A stretch of 10,965 nucleotides of DNA from Amoeboradix gromovi (taxonomy: Eukaryota > Sanchytriomycota > Sanchytriomycetes > Sanchytriales > Sanchytriaceae): positions 1 through 10,965 of the forward strand of contig JADGIF010000321.1 in assembly GCA_018985225.1 (NCBI GenBank). Reading direction: 5' to 3'. Position numbers and translations under genes: made by a program. The first letter of the stretch is position 1. Each line of letters starts with the position of its first letter. The notes under the pieces were generated by a model that saw only the letters and a program-made list of their open reading frames with translations, was not told the origin of the DNA and did not search any database. This document shows, one piece after another, positions 1 through 7,270 of this stretch.

Positions 1-71
1 CCTTCTATACTCGTCAACTCCGCAACTAGCTGAATGTCCACTCGCCTTTTAAATCCATAAAGTAATAAAGC

Positions 72-134
72 TGAAATAATGTTCCGAGTTGTTACAGAAA
101 GTTAGTCCAGTTTTTATATTTGATGTCCCCAATG
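72..134 (+). repeat. Dispersed repeat copy (MITE right-end-like)
   Basis: This stretch matches the right end of the MITE-like element at 3721-3783, about 52 of 63 positions by eye, with the core AGTTTTTATATTT identical. It lies about 50 bp beyond the malate dehydrogenase stop codon. No matching left end is visible, so either the rest lies outside the window or this is a solo fragment. Bases 1-71 show nothing else recognisable. Confidence 0.55.
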
Positions 135-180
135 TAAAATCGCACTATCACAGCAAGTTGGCATGTGCTATTTAATTATA

Positions 181-186
181 TTTATT
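181..186 (-). terminator. Poly(A) signal AATAAA overlapping the MDH stop
   Basis: On the minus strand the gene ends AAA-TAA-A, so the hexamer AATAAA uses the last two bases of the Lys codon, the TAA stop and one following base. This implies a very short 3' UTR. Confidence 0.5.
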
Positions 187-1150
187 TAGATTGATGTACA
201 AACTCAACACCCTTCTTGATGTTAGCTTTTAATTCATCCAATGCTTTTTCAATCAACTCTTTTTCTCCCGAATTTAGCGGTCCCAAATCATTTACCTTGG
301 AGACTCCATTCGGACCCAGTTCCAAAATGCTACTAAAATAATCAACCCCTTTAGATTTAAATAATGGTGACTCAATAAAGGCAGCTTCTAGCACTCTTTT
401 ACCATTCAAAGCACTTAATAAGCTCAAAGTGAATCGAGCACCTGCAAAGGCCATGCTTAAAGTGGCACTTCCAGCACCGTCCTTGGCTTTAACAACCTCA
501 TCACCACCAAACTGGATTCTCTTTGTCAATGAGGCGACTTGCTCCGGAGTAAATTTATGGCCGCTTTGACTTAATAGTGGCACAATAGAAACCCCTGAAT
601 GGCCTCCAACAACTGGGACCTGCACTTGCTCAGGATCAGTTTTTTTTAGTTCGCCCACGAATTGGCTGGCACGAACAATATCTAAAGTGGTAACCCCAAA
701 CAATTTTCGAGGATCATAAACTTTATGCTTTTTAAATACTTCCGCACAAATAGGAACAGTGGAGTTCACTGGATTACTTATTACTAATACAAATGCCTTC
801 GGACAGTGTTGAGCGCAAGCAGTGGCCAAGTCTCTGACAATTGAAGCATTAATGTTAAACAAATCATCACGAGTCATTCCAGGTTTGCGTGGTACACCTG
901 CTGGAATAACAACAACATTGCTGTCTTTCAATGCAGTTGGAAGATCCGTATGTCCAACCACTTTAGTGCTTGTATTGATGTGACTTAAATCCGCGGCAAC
1001 ACCAACAGAACCTTTAATATCATACAGTGATAATTCCTTTACCAGACTAGACTGCTTCAACAATAGAGACAATGGTTGCCCAATACCACCAGCTGCACCT
1101 AAAACACTAACTTTGTACTGCTTAGAAATAGAACGTCGAAAAGCCAACAT
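182..1150 (-). CDS. MDH: Malate dehydrogenase, NAD-dependent, probably mitochondrial
   Basis: Interconverts malate and oxaloacetate with NAD+, in the TCA cycle and malate shuttles. The 322-residue protein has the Rossmann motif GAAGGIG (residues 18-24) and Asp44 for NAD selectivity. The substrate-binding arginines are Arg88 and Arg94 in [10 protein letters not shown], with Asn126 in SNPVN. The pair Asp157/Arg160 sits in TTLDIVRAS and the catalytic His184 in VGGHSG. The frame stays open 43 codons further upstream to 1279, but that part is unlike any MDH, overlaps the divergent gene and would push the NAD motif inward, so I chose the ATG at 1150 (A at -3). The first 11 residues contain two Arg and one Lys and no acid, like a short mitochondrial presequence. 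The C-terminus is -QSK, not the peroxisomal -SKL. Length matches the family (about 310-340). Family assignment is certain; compartment is inferred. Confidence 0.96.
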   Translation of the reverse strand: MLAFRRSISKQYKVSVLGAAGGIGQPLSLLLKQSSLVKELSLYDIKGSVGVAADLSHINTSTKVVGHTDLPTALKDSNVVVIPAGVPRKPGMTRDDLFNINASIVRDLATACAQHCPKAFVLVISNPVNSTVPICAEVFKKHKVYDPRKLFGVTTLDIVRASQFVGELKKTDPEQVQVPVVGGHSGVSIVPLLSQSGHKFTPEQVASLTKRIQFGGDEVVKAKDGAGSATLSMAFAGARFTLSLLSALNGKRVLEAAFIESPLFKSKGVDYFSSILELGPNGVSKVNDLGPLNSGEKELIEKALDELKANIKKGVEFVHQSK

Positions 1151-1201
1151 TTTGTTTGAAAAATCTCCATAGAAAATATTCCAAACTAGCCCCAAATCAA
1201 T
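1151..1201. promoter_or_regulatory. 51-bp divergent intergenic region between MDH and DENND6
   Basis: Only 51 bp separate the two start codons, so both 5' UTRs and core promoters must lie in this AT-rich gap or within the neighbouring coding sequences. No clear TATA box is seen. Both starts have A at -3. Confidence 0.5.
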
Positions 1202-2713
1202 ATGAAGCATATTGCTGGATTCAATAAAGACTGGTTGGATGCCATATTCGTCATCAACTTTCATGTAGATAGAGGACAAGAAATAGAAGAGACAATCACA
1301 TGGACAGATAGTGAAATGGCATTTGATTCAGAAATGCTAAATCATGTTAAATACCACGCATTTCCAGACATTAATATGCAAGAAATGACCAATATGATAT
1401 ATTGTTTTACTTATGAAGACTATTACATGTATACCTATTTCACACAGCAGAAACAAATTAATTTAAAGCGAGGTGCGCTTCAGAAATCCGTAGTTATATG
1501 CACCAAACTAAAGCACAATTGGTTTGGAATGTTCAAAGCGATACTTACAACTGTAGGCCCATTGTTTATAGAGATGGGTTTACCTATAATTGAGGATTTA
1601 ATGCAGACTCTAGGTCAAACTCCGGTGCATGAGCGCATAGTGTTGTTTGGTAACATGTTGTACAACAAATGCAACGTCCTGAGCATGTTTACAATATCAG
1701 ATATGCTCACTATCTGGGAGCTGCTCATAACCGGTAATGGTTTGTTGATAAACGGCTCGTATCCTTGTGATTGTACTGTGATGAGTTTTGGTTGTCTTTT
1801 GCTACTGGATCCCTTAGAAATAGATGTAGTTCCTTACTACACAATACATCAGAAAGACATCAAAGAACATCAGCAATACAAAAATTCAATTTTAGCCGTA
1901 GCTAACCCTTTTCTAGTTTCTAAATTAAATTGGCCAAACATCCTTACCAACAAAGGACTCTCTTCTTCTTTTAAGACTATATTTCCCTCTCAGGATATTC
2001 AACTAGATGATGAGTTTTCCTTAAAACTCTATTTTTATAATCTTAATGAGAAATTTGTTCAGCCTATTAACTCATTTCTTAATATGCTGCTGCCTAATAT
2101 TGTCATATTGATGAAGCATGTACATTTAAAATCATTTCAAATTGCAGAATTCTTAAAATATCTAGATTCGGCATATATCCCGATAAGCAAAGAATTTCAC
2201 ATAAAAAATAAAGACATTATCGAGGTGTATAAACAATTTGTCAAAACCGCAATGTTTACAAGATATTTAAGTCGGCAGATCTCCAAGACAGAAAATTTGC
2301 TGAGATTTAGATATCTGGAGTTGCTAGCAACATTCAACTTGCAGGAATGGGCATCGAAAAAGACTGAGCTGGAGTTTGTTGAGCTTCTCATTAAAATCAG
2401 GGAAGTGGTAACGTTATTTGACCCAAAAATGTACACTGTTGAAGATGAGAGAAGTAGAACCTCAAGTGCTCCTCCAGTCATGTACTCCAGTTTAGCAGAA
2501 TCTATCAGTCTTGTAGGGTCCCCTAATAGTGAGCTGACGACTAGCCCTGAAGGAGATTTAACTGTGCAAATTATCACAAGAGAAGAGCCTTTGCAACGAG
2601 AATTAAAGCATTTACTAAAGAGATTATCGTGGCAAACAGACAGGTTGATTGCATTGGTACCTCATGAATTACACAGTTCGCTTCCCAAAATACCATTTGA
2701 CAAATGGATTTAA
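1202..2713 (+). CDS. DENND6: DENN-domain protein, DENND6 family (Rab GEF)
   Basis: DENND6 proteins are guanine-nucleotide exchange factors for endosomal Rab GTPases (Rab14 in mammals) and act on cytoplasmic faces of endocytic membranes. The 503-residue protein follows the family order from its start. Trp11 begins [10 protein letters not shown] and RGQEIE of the upstream DENN part. Residues 88-103 ([12 protein letters not shown]) match the conserved LKRGxxQKSLV block. [13 protein letters not shown] (171-183) is the central DENN segment, [13 protein letters not shown] (211-223) the next block, and AVANPFL (232-238) corresponds to the family's GVTNPFF. A helical C-terminal half follows. The protein is shorter than the animal forms in the loop after NPFL and has a Ser/Thr-rich insertion at about 417-450. 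There are no introns. Animal-type residues were compared from memory; the partner Rab is not shown by the sequence. Confidence 0.86.
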   Translation: MKHIAGFNKDWLDAIFVINFHVDRGQEIEETITWTDSEMAFDSEMLNHVKYHAFPDINMQEMTNMIYCFTYEDYYMYTYFTQQKQINLKRGALQKSVVICTKLKHNWFGMFKAILTTVGPLFIEMGLPIIEDLMQTLGQTPVHERIVLFGNMLYNKCNVLSMFTISDMLTIWELLITGNGLLINGSYPCDCTVMSFGCLLLLDPLEIDVVPYYTIHQKDIKEHQQYKNSILAVANPFLVSKLNWPNILTNKGLSSSFKTIFPSQDIQLDDEFSLKLYFYNLNEKFVQPINSFLNMLLPNIVILMKHVHLKSFQIAEFLKYLDSAYIPISKEFHIKNKDIIEVYKQFVKTAMFTRYLSRQISKTENLLRFRYLELLATFNLQEWASKKTELEFVELLIKIREVVTLFDPKMYTVEDERSRTSSAPPVMYSSLAESISLVGSPNSELTTSPEGDLTVQIITREEPLQRELKHLLKRLSWQTDRLIALVPHELHSSLPKIPFDKWI

Positions 2714-2717
2714 TAAA
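2712..2717 (+). terminator. Poly(A) signal AATAAA overlapping the DENND6 stop
   Basis: The stop TAA (2711-2713) is followed by TAAAC, so AATAAA begins on the second base of the stop codon. Confidence 0.5.
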
Positions 2718-2763
2718 CAGACTTAAAATAATGGACCGCAACATCAGTAAAATTACAAGATGT

Positions 2764-3009
2764 TCACCGCCCAAAGTTCGCGTCGGCGCTTCTTTGTCCG
2801 ACTGCATTTACTGTATCCACAAAGCAACATCCGTTTTTCACAGCGCGTGCATAATTCTGCTCTTTAATCACCTGATCAACTTTTCCAATTTCCCAACAAA
2901 TATTCTGCTGAACTAGACAAAGATTTCAAAAAATAAACAGTTCAACATGTAATCCTGTAATTTTGTGCTGTTTTTGTTTACTCGTTGTTATGCAACTAAT
3001 TTCGGACAT
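2764..3009 (-). CDS. Candidate small two-exon gene, unknown function
   Basis: A possible 58-residue protein. The ATG at 3009 opens nine codons (MSEISCITT). A 69-nt putative intron then runs from 2981 to 2913, GTAAAC at the donor and a T-rich TTTGTCTAG at the acceptor, joining in phase to 2912-2764. The second exon is the best coding-like stretch here: about 70% of its codons begin with a purine, its GC is higher than its surroundings, and it ends ADANFGR then TGA. It has no ATG of its own, so it needs splicing. The frame can be carried further upstream through a 39-nt putative intron (3089-3051) to an exon starting at 3237 after TTATTATTTTCTAG, so this may be only the 3' end of a longer gene. 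I recognise no family. A chance ORF is possible. Confidence 0.28.
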
Positions 3010-3277
3010 TTCGTAATTGCCGCAGGGTGTGTGAAATGGAAGCGCAATAACTGGTATCGCGTAAATGTTTATTTTACCGGGCTACCTACCGAAATACTGA
3101 GGCTTGTTTAAGAAAGGCGCAGTAACCATATTCACTGAGGATTCGTTTAAGCTAGATAATGCTCCCACACATGTTAAATCGAGGTTAAATGGTGAGAAGA
3201 TTGGTGTCAATTTGGGATGGAAATGCAATTCAATCAGCTAGAAAATAATAAAAGAGGATTTTATTTATTTTAATTCT

Positions 3278-3469
3278 ATGTTGATAGTATTAGAGGAACC
3301 ACTAGCTCAGATCCCCAAAGATCTTGTGTACGTCAGTTTTCAGGAATGCGAAGTACAAGAATATGATTTGAAGCGTGTCAATGAGATTTTGAAGAAATAT
3401 TCCAAGACCCAGGGAGTCGACTTGCAATTAAATCAAAGTATTTTACACGAACTCCAGATCTCTAATTGA
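3278..3469 (+). CDS. Hypothetical small protein or terminal exon
   Basis: A 63-residue ORF, Glu/Lys-rich and probably helical (for example YDLKRVNEILKKYS), with a coding-like codon pattern. The ATG has a poor context (T at -3). In the same frame upstream, codons from about 3109 to 3237 look coding (about 70% purine-first) but are cut off by a TAG at 3238-3240. A putative intron at 3192-3287 (donor GTGAGA, T-rich tract, acceptor TTGATAG) would remove that stop, keep the phase and drop the ATG, making this the last exon of a longer gene. A further break near 3105, where a second frame ends, leaves the 5' end unresolved. No homology is recognised. It is either a spliced small gene or a decaying one; the two cannot be separated from sequence alone. 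Confidence 0.33.
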   Translation: MLIVLEEPLAQIPKDLVYVSFQECEVQEYDLKRVNEILKKYSKTQGVDLQLNQSILHELQISN

Positions 3470-3489
3470 TCAACTTTCTATACTTATAT

Positions 3490-3782
3490 AACTGGGACAC
3501 CAAATATAAAAACTAGACCAAGTCATTTTTAAAGGAGGTGCACCATAAGGAGGAAATACTGTTATTGATAAAAGTCCTTTTTCTTTCATTGATGTCATTC
3601 CTCTCTTATAATAAAACAAGATGACCCACTATCTCTTTCAAATATACGAGGTCTTTGAGTGTCTAAGCAAAATGTGCAACCAATAAGATTAATTTAATTT
3701 ACTTTCGGTTAATACACACCTGAAATAATGATTCAAACTATTGCAGAAAGTTAGTCTAGTTTTTATATTTCATGTCCCAATT
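3490..3782. mobile_element. MITE-like non-autonomous DNA element, about 293 bp
   Basis: The ends are inverted copies of one another: 29 bp at 3490-3518 and 3754-3782 match at 26 of 29 positions once one is reverse-complemented (outermost AACTGGGACA / AATTGGGACA, inner ends both ACTAGAC). The interior is AT-rich with no transposase-like ORF. The right end recurs at 72-134, and a diverged terminus is at 9205-9236, so the termini are dispersed. I could not find a convincing target-site duplication; a TA near each end is possible but not distinctive. Superfamily is not assignable. Confidence 0.55.
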
Positions 3783-3851
3783 GTTAATGTTGAAAAGATT
3801 TTCAAAAGGCTATGCTATGGTCAGGTTGTCATATGAAGTTTGGCACGCAAT

Positions 3852-4157
3852 TTACAGCGGCTCACAAGTCTTACGTTGCGCTGTGAGACAATATTGGTAG
3901 ACATCTAATCTGTCTTCAAGTTCTTGATTGCGCCTATTAAATTCGAATGCGTGAGTGTTTGTATACACGTTTTCAAATCGGTAGCGCTGTATTCTTGAAG
4001 TAGAAGGCTTATTATCGGTACTTAGAATTTCTATCTTCAACTAAGCGACAAGATAAATCACAACTTTGTAAATTCCTATATCCTGCATACTATCTCCGAA
4101 ATGATATTGTTTGATCTGTTTATTTCTCACTATAACACACAGTTCTATTAGATTCAT
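3852..4157 (-). pseudogene. Interrupted ORF of about 100 codons, unknown; pseudogene or short spliced gene
   Basis: Reading from the ATG at 4157, one frame stays open for 102 codons except for a single TAG at 4043-4041. Both halves look coding: the first has about 68% purine-first codons, and the second includes the hydrophilic FNRRNQELEDRLDVYQY. Two explanations fit. First, a nonsense mutation in a relic gene. Second, an in-phase 90-nt intron (4130-4041), donor GTGAGA and acceptor CTTGTCGCTTAG, removing the stop and giving a 71-residue protein. A GTAAGA donor also occurs near the 3' end (about 3866), so the gene could continue leftwards. A TCTCTTTTGCAG acceptor sits just before the ATG, so it could also be internal to a larger gene. 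No family is recognised. Confidence 0.3.
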
Positions 4158-4174
4158 CTCTGCAAAAGAGACCA

Positions 4175-4462
4175 CTAAAAGGGCTTTGGAAATAAAATAG
4201 TAATTCTGAACACAGTTTTTGTTGCTACTATTGGATATGTGATTTTGCTGCAGATTTCGTCAATTTGGCCAGGATAGACTCTTTTGTAACGAGCTAAATG
4301 AATCGAAATAATGTTTGACATAAAAACTGCAAACGGACAAGTGCTGGAAAAAATATAAATAATTTTATGAACAAAGCGGATGCTATTGGTATGAAAATAT
4401 CTGTTTGTGATTGTGCGGTATCTAAACAGCCTTATAAATATGCTCCATATTCCAAAAAGCAT
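4175..4462 (-). other. Uncertain 95-codon ORF upstream of the dehydrogenase
   Basis: An ATG-started minus-strand ORF with a hydrophobic, Ile/Phe-rich N-terminal half and residues such as ARYKRVYPGQIDE in the second half. It lies head-to-head with the dehydrogenase at 4494 and covers that gene's TATA box. A strong acceptor-like tract (ATTTATATTTTTTCCAG) sits inside it, so the second half could instead be an exon of a gene continuing into 4157-3852. No homology is recognised, and it may be chance in AT-rich DNA. Confidence 0.18.
4433..4440 (+). promoter_or_regulatory. TATA box of the short-chain dehydrogenase gene
   Basis: TATAAATA lies 54 bp before the ATG at 4494, a plausible core-promoter spacing. 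Confidence 0.45.
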
Positions 4463-4493
4463 TACCGGGATATGAACGATATCGGGTGAAACA

Positions 4494-5441
4494 ATGACCC
4501 AAGCTGACTGGAAGTCTGAGAATATCCCGAATTTAAAAGGGAAAGTGGTAGTGGTTACAGGTGCAAATAGCGGAATTGGATATCAAACAGCGCTGGAGTT
4601 GGCAAGAAAGGAAGCAACTGTTTGGATGGGATGTCGAGATGAGAAAAGAGCGGAGACAGCAATTGCTTTGCTTAAGTTATCTGTTCCAAATGCCGATATT
4701 ATATTTGGAAAATTAGACTTGAGTGATTTGTCAAGTATTAAAGAATTTGCCAAGCTAGTAAGCGCGAAGTCGTCAAAGATTGACATTTTAATCAACAATG
4801 CCGGTATAATGGCTTTGCCTGAGAGAACTTTGACCAAAGATGGGTTTGAAATGCAAATGGGCACTAACCATATGGGCCATTATGCGTTAACTGGACTATT
4901 AATGCCGCTAATTTTAAAAAGTGATAAAGCACGAATTGTGAATGTCAGTAGTTCAGCGCAACAATTTGGAGCCAAATATGATTTTGACAACTTTGATTAT
5001 TCCAAAGGTGGGTATGGTGCTTGGAGAGCGTATGGAAATTCAAAATTGGCAAATATGCTGTTTAGCTTAAGTCTGCAGCAGAAAATTGAGTCTGAGAAAT
5101 TAAACATCATTGTTACTTCTTGTCACCCAGGTTACACGGCCACGAATTTACAATATACTGGTCCACAGGCTAAAGAAGGAACTTTTTATGCTCGAGTAAT
5201 CGGGTTCATGAACTATATCTTTGGGCAATCAGAGGCTATGGGAGCATTGCCTACTTTATACGCTGCGATTTCTGACAAGGTGGAGAAGAATGGGTACTAT
5301 GGGCCCAAAGGATTTATGGAAATGAGAGGATATCCGAAAGCTGTAAAACCTTCAAAGCTAGCACTGGACGAAGAAATGGCCTCTAAACTTTGGAATTACA
5401 GCGAGAAAAAGACAGGGGTAAAGTACGTGTTTAAACAATAA
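4494..5441 (+). CDS. Short-chain dehydrogenase/reductase, retinol/protochlorophyllide-reductase-like
   Basis: An NAD(P)H-dependent oxidoreductase of the classical SDR fold; the substrate is unknown. In the 315-residue protein the cofactor motif TGANSGIG is at 22-29. Cys47-Arg48 after the second strand suggests NADPH preference, and Asp75-Leu76 marks the adenine pocket. NNAG is at 101-104 and Asn125 in GTNHMGH completes the tetrad. The catalytic Ser is in VSSSA (151-155), and Tyr180-x3-Lys184 lies in YGNSK. HPGY (211-214) follows. The C-terminal third has YYGPKGFMEMRGYP, a signature I associate mainly with bacterial members of this subfamily. No signal or membrane anchor is seen, so it is probably cytosolic. 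The ATG has A at -3 and in-phase length fits the family (about 300-320). There is no intron. It converges on the DOMON gene, 86 bp between stops. Confidence 0.92.
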   Translation: MTQADWKSENIPNLKGKVVVVTGANSGIGYQTALELARKEATVWMGCRDEKRAETAIALLKLSVPNADIIFGKLDLSDLSSIKEFAKLVSAKSSKIDILINNAGIMALPERTLTKDGFEMQMGTNHMGHYALTGLLMPLILKSDKARIVNVSSSAQQFGAKYDFDNFDYSKGGYGAWRAYGNSKLANMLFSLSLQQKIESEKLNIIVTSCHPGYTATNLQYTGPQAKEGTFYARVIGFMNYIFGQSEAMGALPTLYAAISDKVEKNGYYGPKGFMEMRGYPKAVKPSKLALDEEMASKLWNYSEKKTGVKYVFKQ

Positions 5442-5442
5442 A
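5437..5442 (+). terminator. Poly(A) signal AATAAA overlapping the dehydrogenase stop
   Basis: The ORF ends CAA-TAA-A, so AATAAA spans the last codon, the stop and one more base. A second AATAAA-like site lies about 65 bp on (near 5506), in the 86-bp gap to the convergent gene, so the two 3' UTRs probably overlap. Confidence 0.5.
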
Positions 5443-5527
5443 CTTAATATCTTAAAGCTTCTATTTTAGCAAAATATCTCTAATTATCAACTTGGACATT
5501 GATTATAATAAATTTACTTTATACAAC

Positions 5528-7233
5528 TCACATAATGACCATAAAGCCCATTACCCATCCAATCACTGCTTTGTTCATAAACCCCTCAGAATTTGGTGCT
5601 AATTCTTCCGTTGGAATGCTCAATTTGCTGCTCAGATATGAGTTTAGCAAATCGCTATAGCTCATCAAGTAACCGCTTGTAGTCTCTTCCCTGTTCTGAA
5701 CTGTTCCAGCTGCAGGCACAGTAGAAAGGATAGTTTCAACAACATCTGCTGATGACGCTGACGACAATTGCTCATCATCCACAAACGCTTTTGTGCTTGT
5801 GTATGGGGGTTCAATTGCATTTGTAGTATCTCCAGAAGGTGTTTGAGCCTTAGTAGTCTTAGGGTCTTCATTGCCGACAACTGTTGTATCCGGTGTTTCA
5901 AATTCAGGACTAGCAGATGAGCTGGCTGGCTCAAATTCAGCACTAGCAGATGAGCTGGCTGGCTCAAATTCAGGACTAGCAGATGAGCTGGCTGGCTCAA
6001 ATTCAGCACTAGCAGATGAGGTGGCTGGCTCAAACTCAGCACTAGCAGATGAGGTGGCTGGCTCAAACTCAGCACTAGCAGATGAACTGGCTGGCTCGAT
6101 TTTAGAAGTAGCAGATGAGGTGGCTGGCTCAAATTCAGCACTAGCAGATGAGCTGGCTGGCTCAAACTCAGCACTAGCAGATGAGCTGGCTAGCTCAAAC
6201 TCAGCACTAGCAGATGAGCTGGCTGGCTCGATTTTAGAAGTAGCGGCAGGAACAGTGTCAACGGTACTTTCAACAGAATCAACTAAAGAAGAAACTTCTT
6301 CCAATGTAGTCAAGATTTCTGGGACATCAGAAGAAGATACGTCTGGATTCGATTCGATTGTCGAGCTCAACACCTTTGTTGTTTCTTTAACATCCTCTGC
6401 ATTTGAAGCTGTTGACGTTTCTACAGCTGCTGATTCTAAACTCTCCAATATTTCTGAGCTTAATATTTCAATTTCTAAGTTAATTTCAAAGTACCCATAT
6501 CTGTAGTAGTCAATTTAGTTACATCTAAAGTAGCTGTCAGTTTTTCTAGTGTGGAAGTCTCAAATGTAGTAGATTCAAAGTATTCGGAAGTTGCAAATTC
6601 CTCACCGACTAAAGTGATGTTTAAACCTTGAGAATAAGCACCTCTATAAGTGTGTTTGTATAAGTCGCCATCTTCTTTTAAATCACCGATTGCCCAAACA
6701 ATGTCGTTTAAACCAACAAAGAGGTTGTTGGTGAAGCCATTAATGCCATGGGCAGATCTTGAGAAAGCAACGTAAAAACGATTATTTTTATATCCTACGC
6801 TAACATCTTGAATGTCGTCATTAGGAAATGCAACTGGGGTACTGTAAGCGTCAACAACTTTTCGTGATTCCACGTAGAAAGTGTTGTTAAAATCACGGAA
6901 GACCATTATATCAGCATCATTCATACTACCGCCAAACCCAATAGCAGAATACCCGTAGGCTGCAGACACATCCACTCTAAAGTGAGCTCTACCTAGGCTT
7001 ATATAGCCACTAATGCACACGTCGACCCCATGGTAGCAAGTCATATCAAAACCAGGGATATACGGAGTTTCGGTTTCTGTAATAATCTCAGATTGGCTGT
7101 AGTCCATAGAGATATCAGCAGTCCATGGCTCTACAGTAGTTGCCTCTTCGCTGGATAGAGCGAATTCATCGTAACTGCTTTGAGAGTCAGTCAGTTCTGC
7201 GTAGAGAGAAATCAACAGGAGCTTAAAAATCAT
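5528..7233 (-). CDS. Secreted GPI-type protein with DOMON heme-binding-like domain and Ser/Thr-rich repeat stalk
   Basis: Two minus-strand frames (7233-6475 and an open frame below 6514 ending at 5528) together give one sensible protein. A hydrophobic N-terminus (MIFKLLLISLYA) looks like a short signal peptide. Residues about 60-210 form a DOMON/cytochrome-like β-sandwich: Cys66/Cys73, IGFGGSMNDADIMVF with Met104, and YKHTYRGAY with His194, which fit the Met/His heme ligands of this fold. A Ser/Thr/Glu/Pro-rich stalk with ten 11-residue repeats follows. The C-terminus has a small-residue stretch and a hydrophobic tail (AVIGWVMGFMVIM), as in GPI signals. DOMON domains move electrons or bind sugars; which applies here is unknown. 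The frames differ by a -1 shift. I favour an intron (6494-6454 or to 6436), giving about 550 residues; an indel or two genes are alternatives. Confidence 0.75.
5900..6229 (-). repeat. Coding minisatellite, ten 33-bp units
   Basis: Ten tandem 33-bp units encode an 11-residue motif of the form EPASSSASAEF. Point variants include ELASS, EPATS, SASPEF and one unit ending ATSKI. Because 33 is a multiple of three, copy-number change keeps the frame and all strands stay open through the block. The array forms the Ser/Thr-rich stalk of the DOMON protein. The unit with ATSKI repeats the tract just before the array, which suggests expansion by unequal exchange. Confidence 0.93.
6454..6494 (-). other. 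Putative short intron in the DOMON gene
   Basis: The first frame stops at TAG (6477-6475) while the repeat-bearing frame is open from 6514. An intron whose length leaves remainder 2 on division by 3 is needed. Donor GTACTT at 6494 with acceptor GCTCAG at 6454 (41 nt) fits, as does acceptor GTTTAG at 6436 (59 nt). A third option, GTAACT to TTGGAG (80 nt), has a poor acceptor. No slippery heptamer for programmed frameshifting is seen in the correct frame. The exact boundaries are an inference. Confidence 0.4.
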
Positions 7234-7262
7234 CTTAGTAATGTGGCTAGTATTTTCACATG

Positions 7263-7270
7263 TTTATATA
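7263..7270 (-). promoter_or_regulatory. TATA box of the DOMON gene
   Basis: On the minus strand TATATAAA lies about 30 bp upstream of the ATG at 7233, implying a very short 5' UTR. Confidence 0.4.

Noticed and set aside
182-190. Peroxisomal targeting by stop-codon readthrough of MDH (C-terminus -QSK then TAA)
   Set aside because: The next codons after TAA do not extend to an SKL-like tripeptide and the stop context is not a known readthrough type.
1151-1279. Extended N-terminus of malate dehydrogenase (43 extra codons)
   Set aside because: The added sequence is unlike MDH or a targeting peptide, overlaps the DENND6 start, and the ATG at 1150 gives the normal family length.
2197-2577. 126-codon minus-strand ORF inside DENND6
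   Set aside because: Antisense shadow of a well-supported coding sequence; no domain or conserved motif.
4041-4043. TAG as a sense codon in this organism
   Set aside because: The reading frame after the other TAG interrupting a gene (6475-6477) reaches TAA within a few codons, so reassignment does not repair it.
4301-4330. Another copy of the dispersed repeat (GAAATAATGTT shared with 73-83)
   Set aside because: Only 11 bp match, outside the conserved core; expected by chance in AT-rich DNA.
5665-6506. Long ORFs in other frames through the repeat array (211 codons plus, 169 codons minus)
   Set aside because: A 33-bp unit without stops opens all frames periodically; the frame joined to the signal peptide/DOMON part and GPI-type tail explains the locus.
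6478-6514. Programmed -1 ribosomal frameshift in the DOMON gene
   Set aside because: No X-XXY-YYZ slippery heptamer is in the correct frame; a short intron explains the shift more simply.
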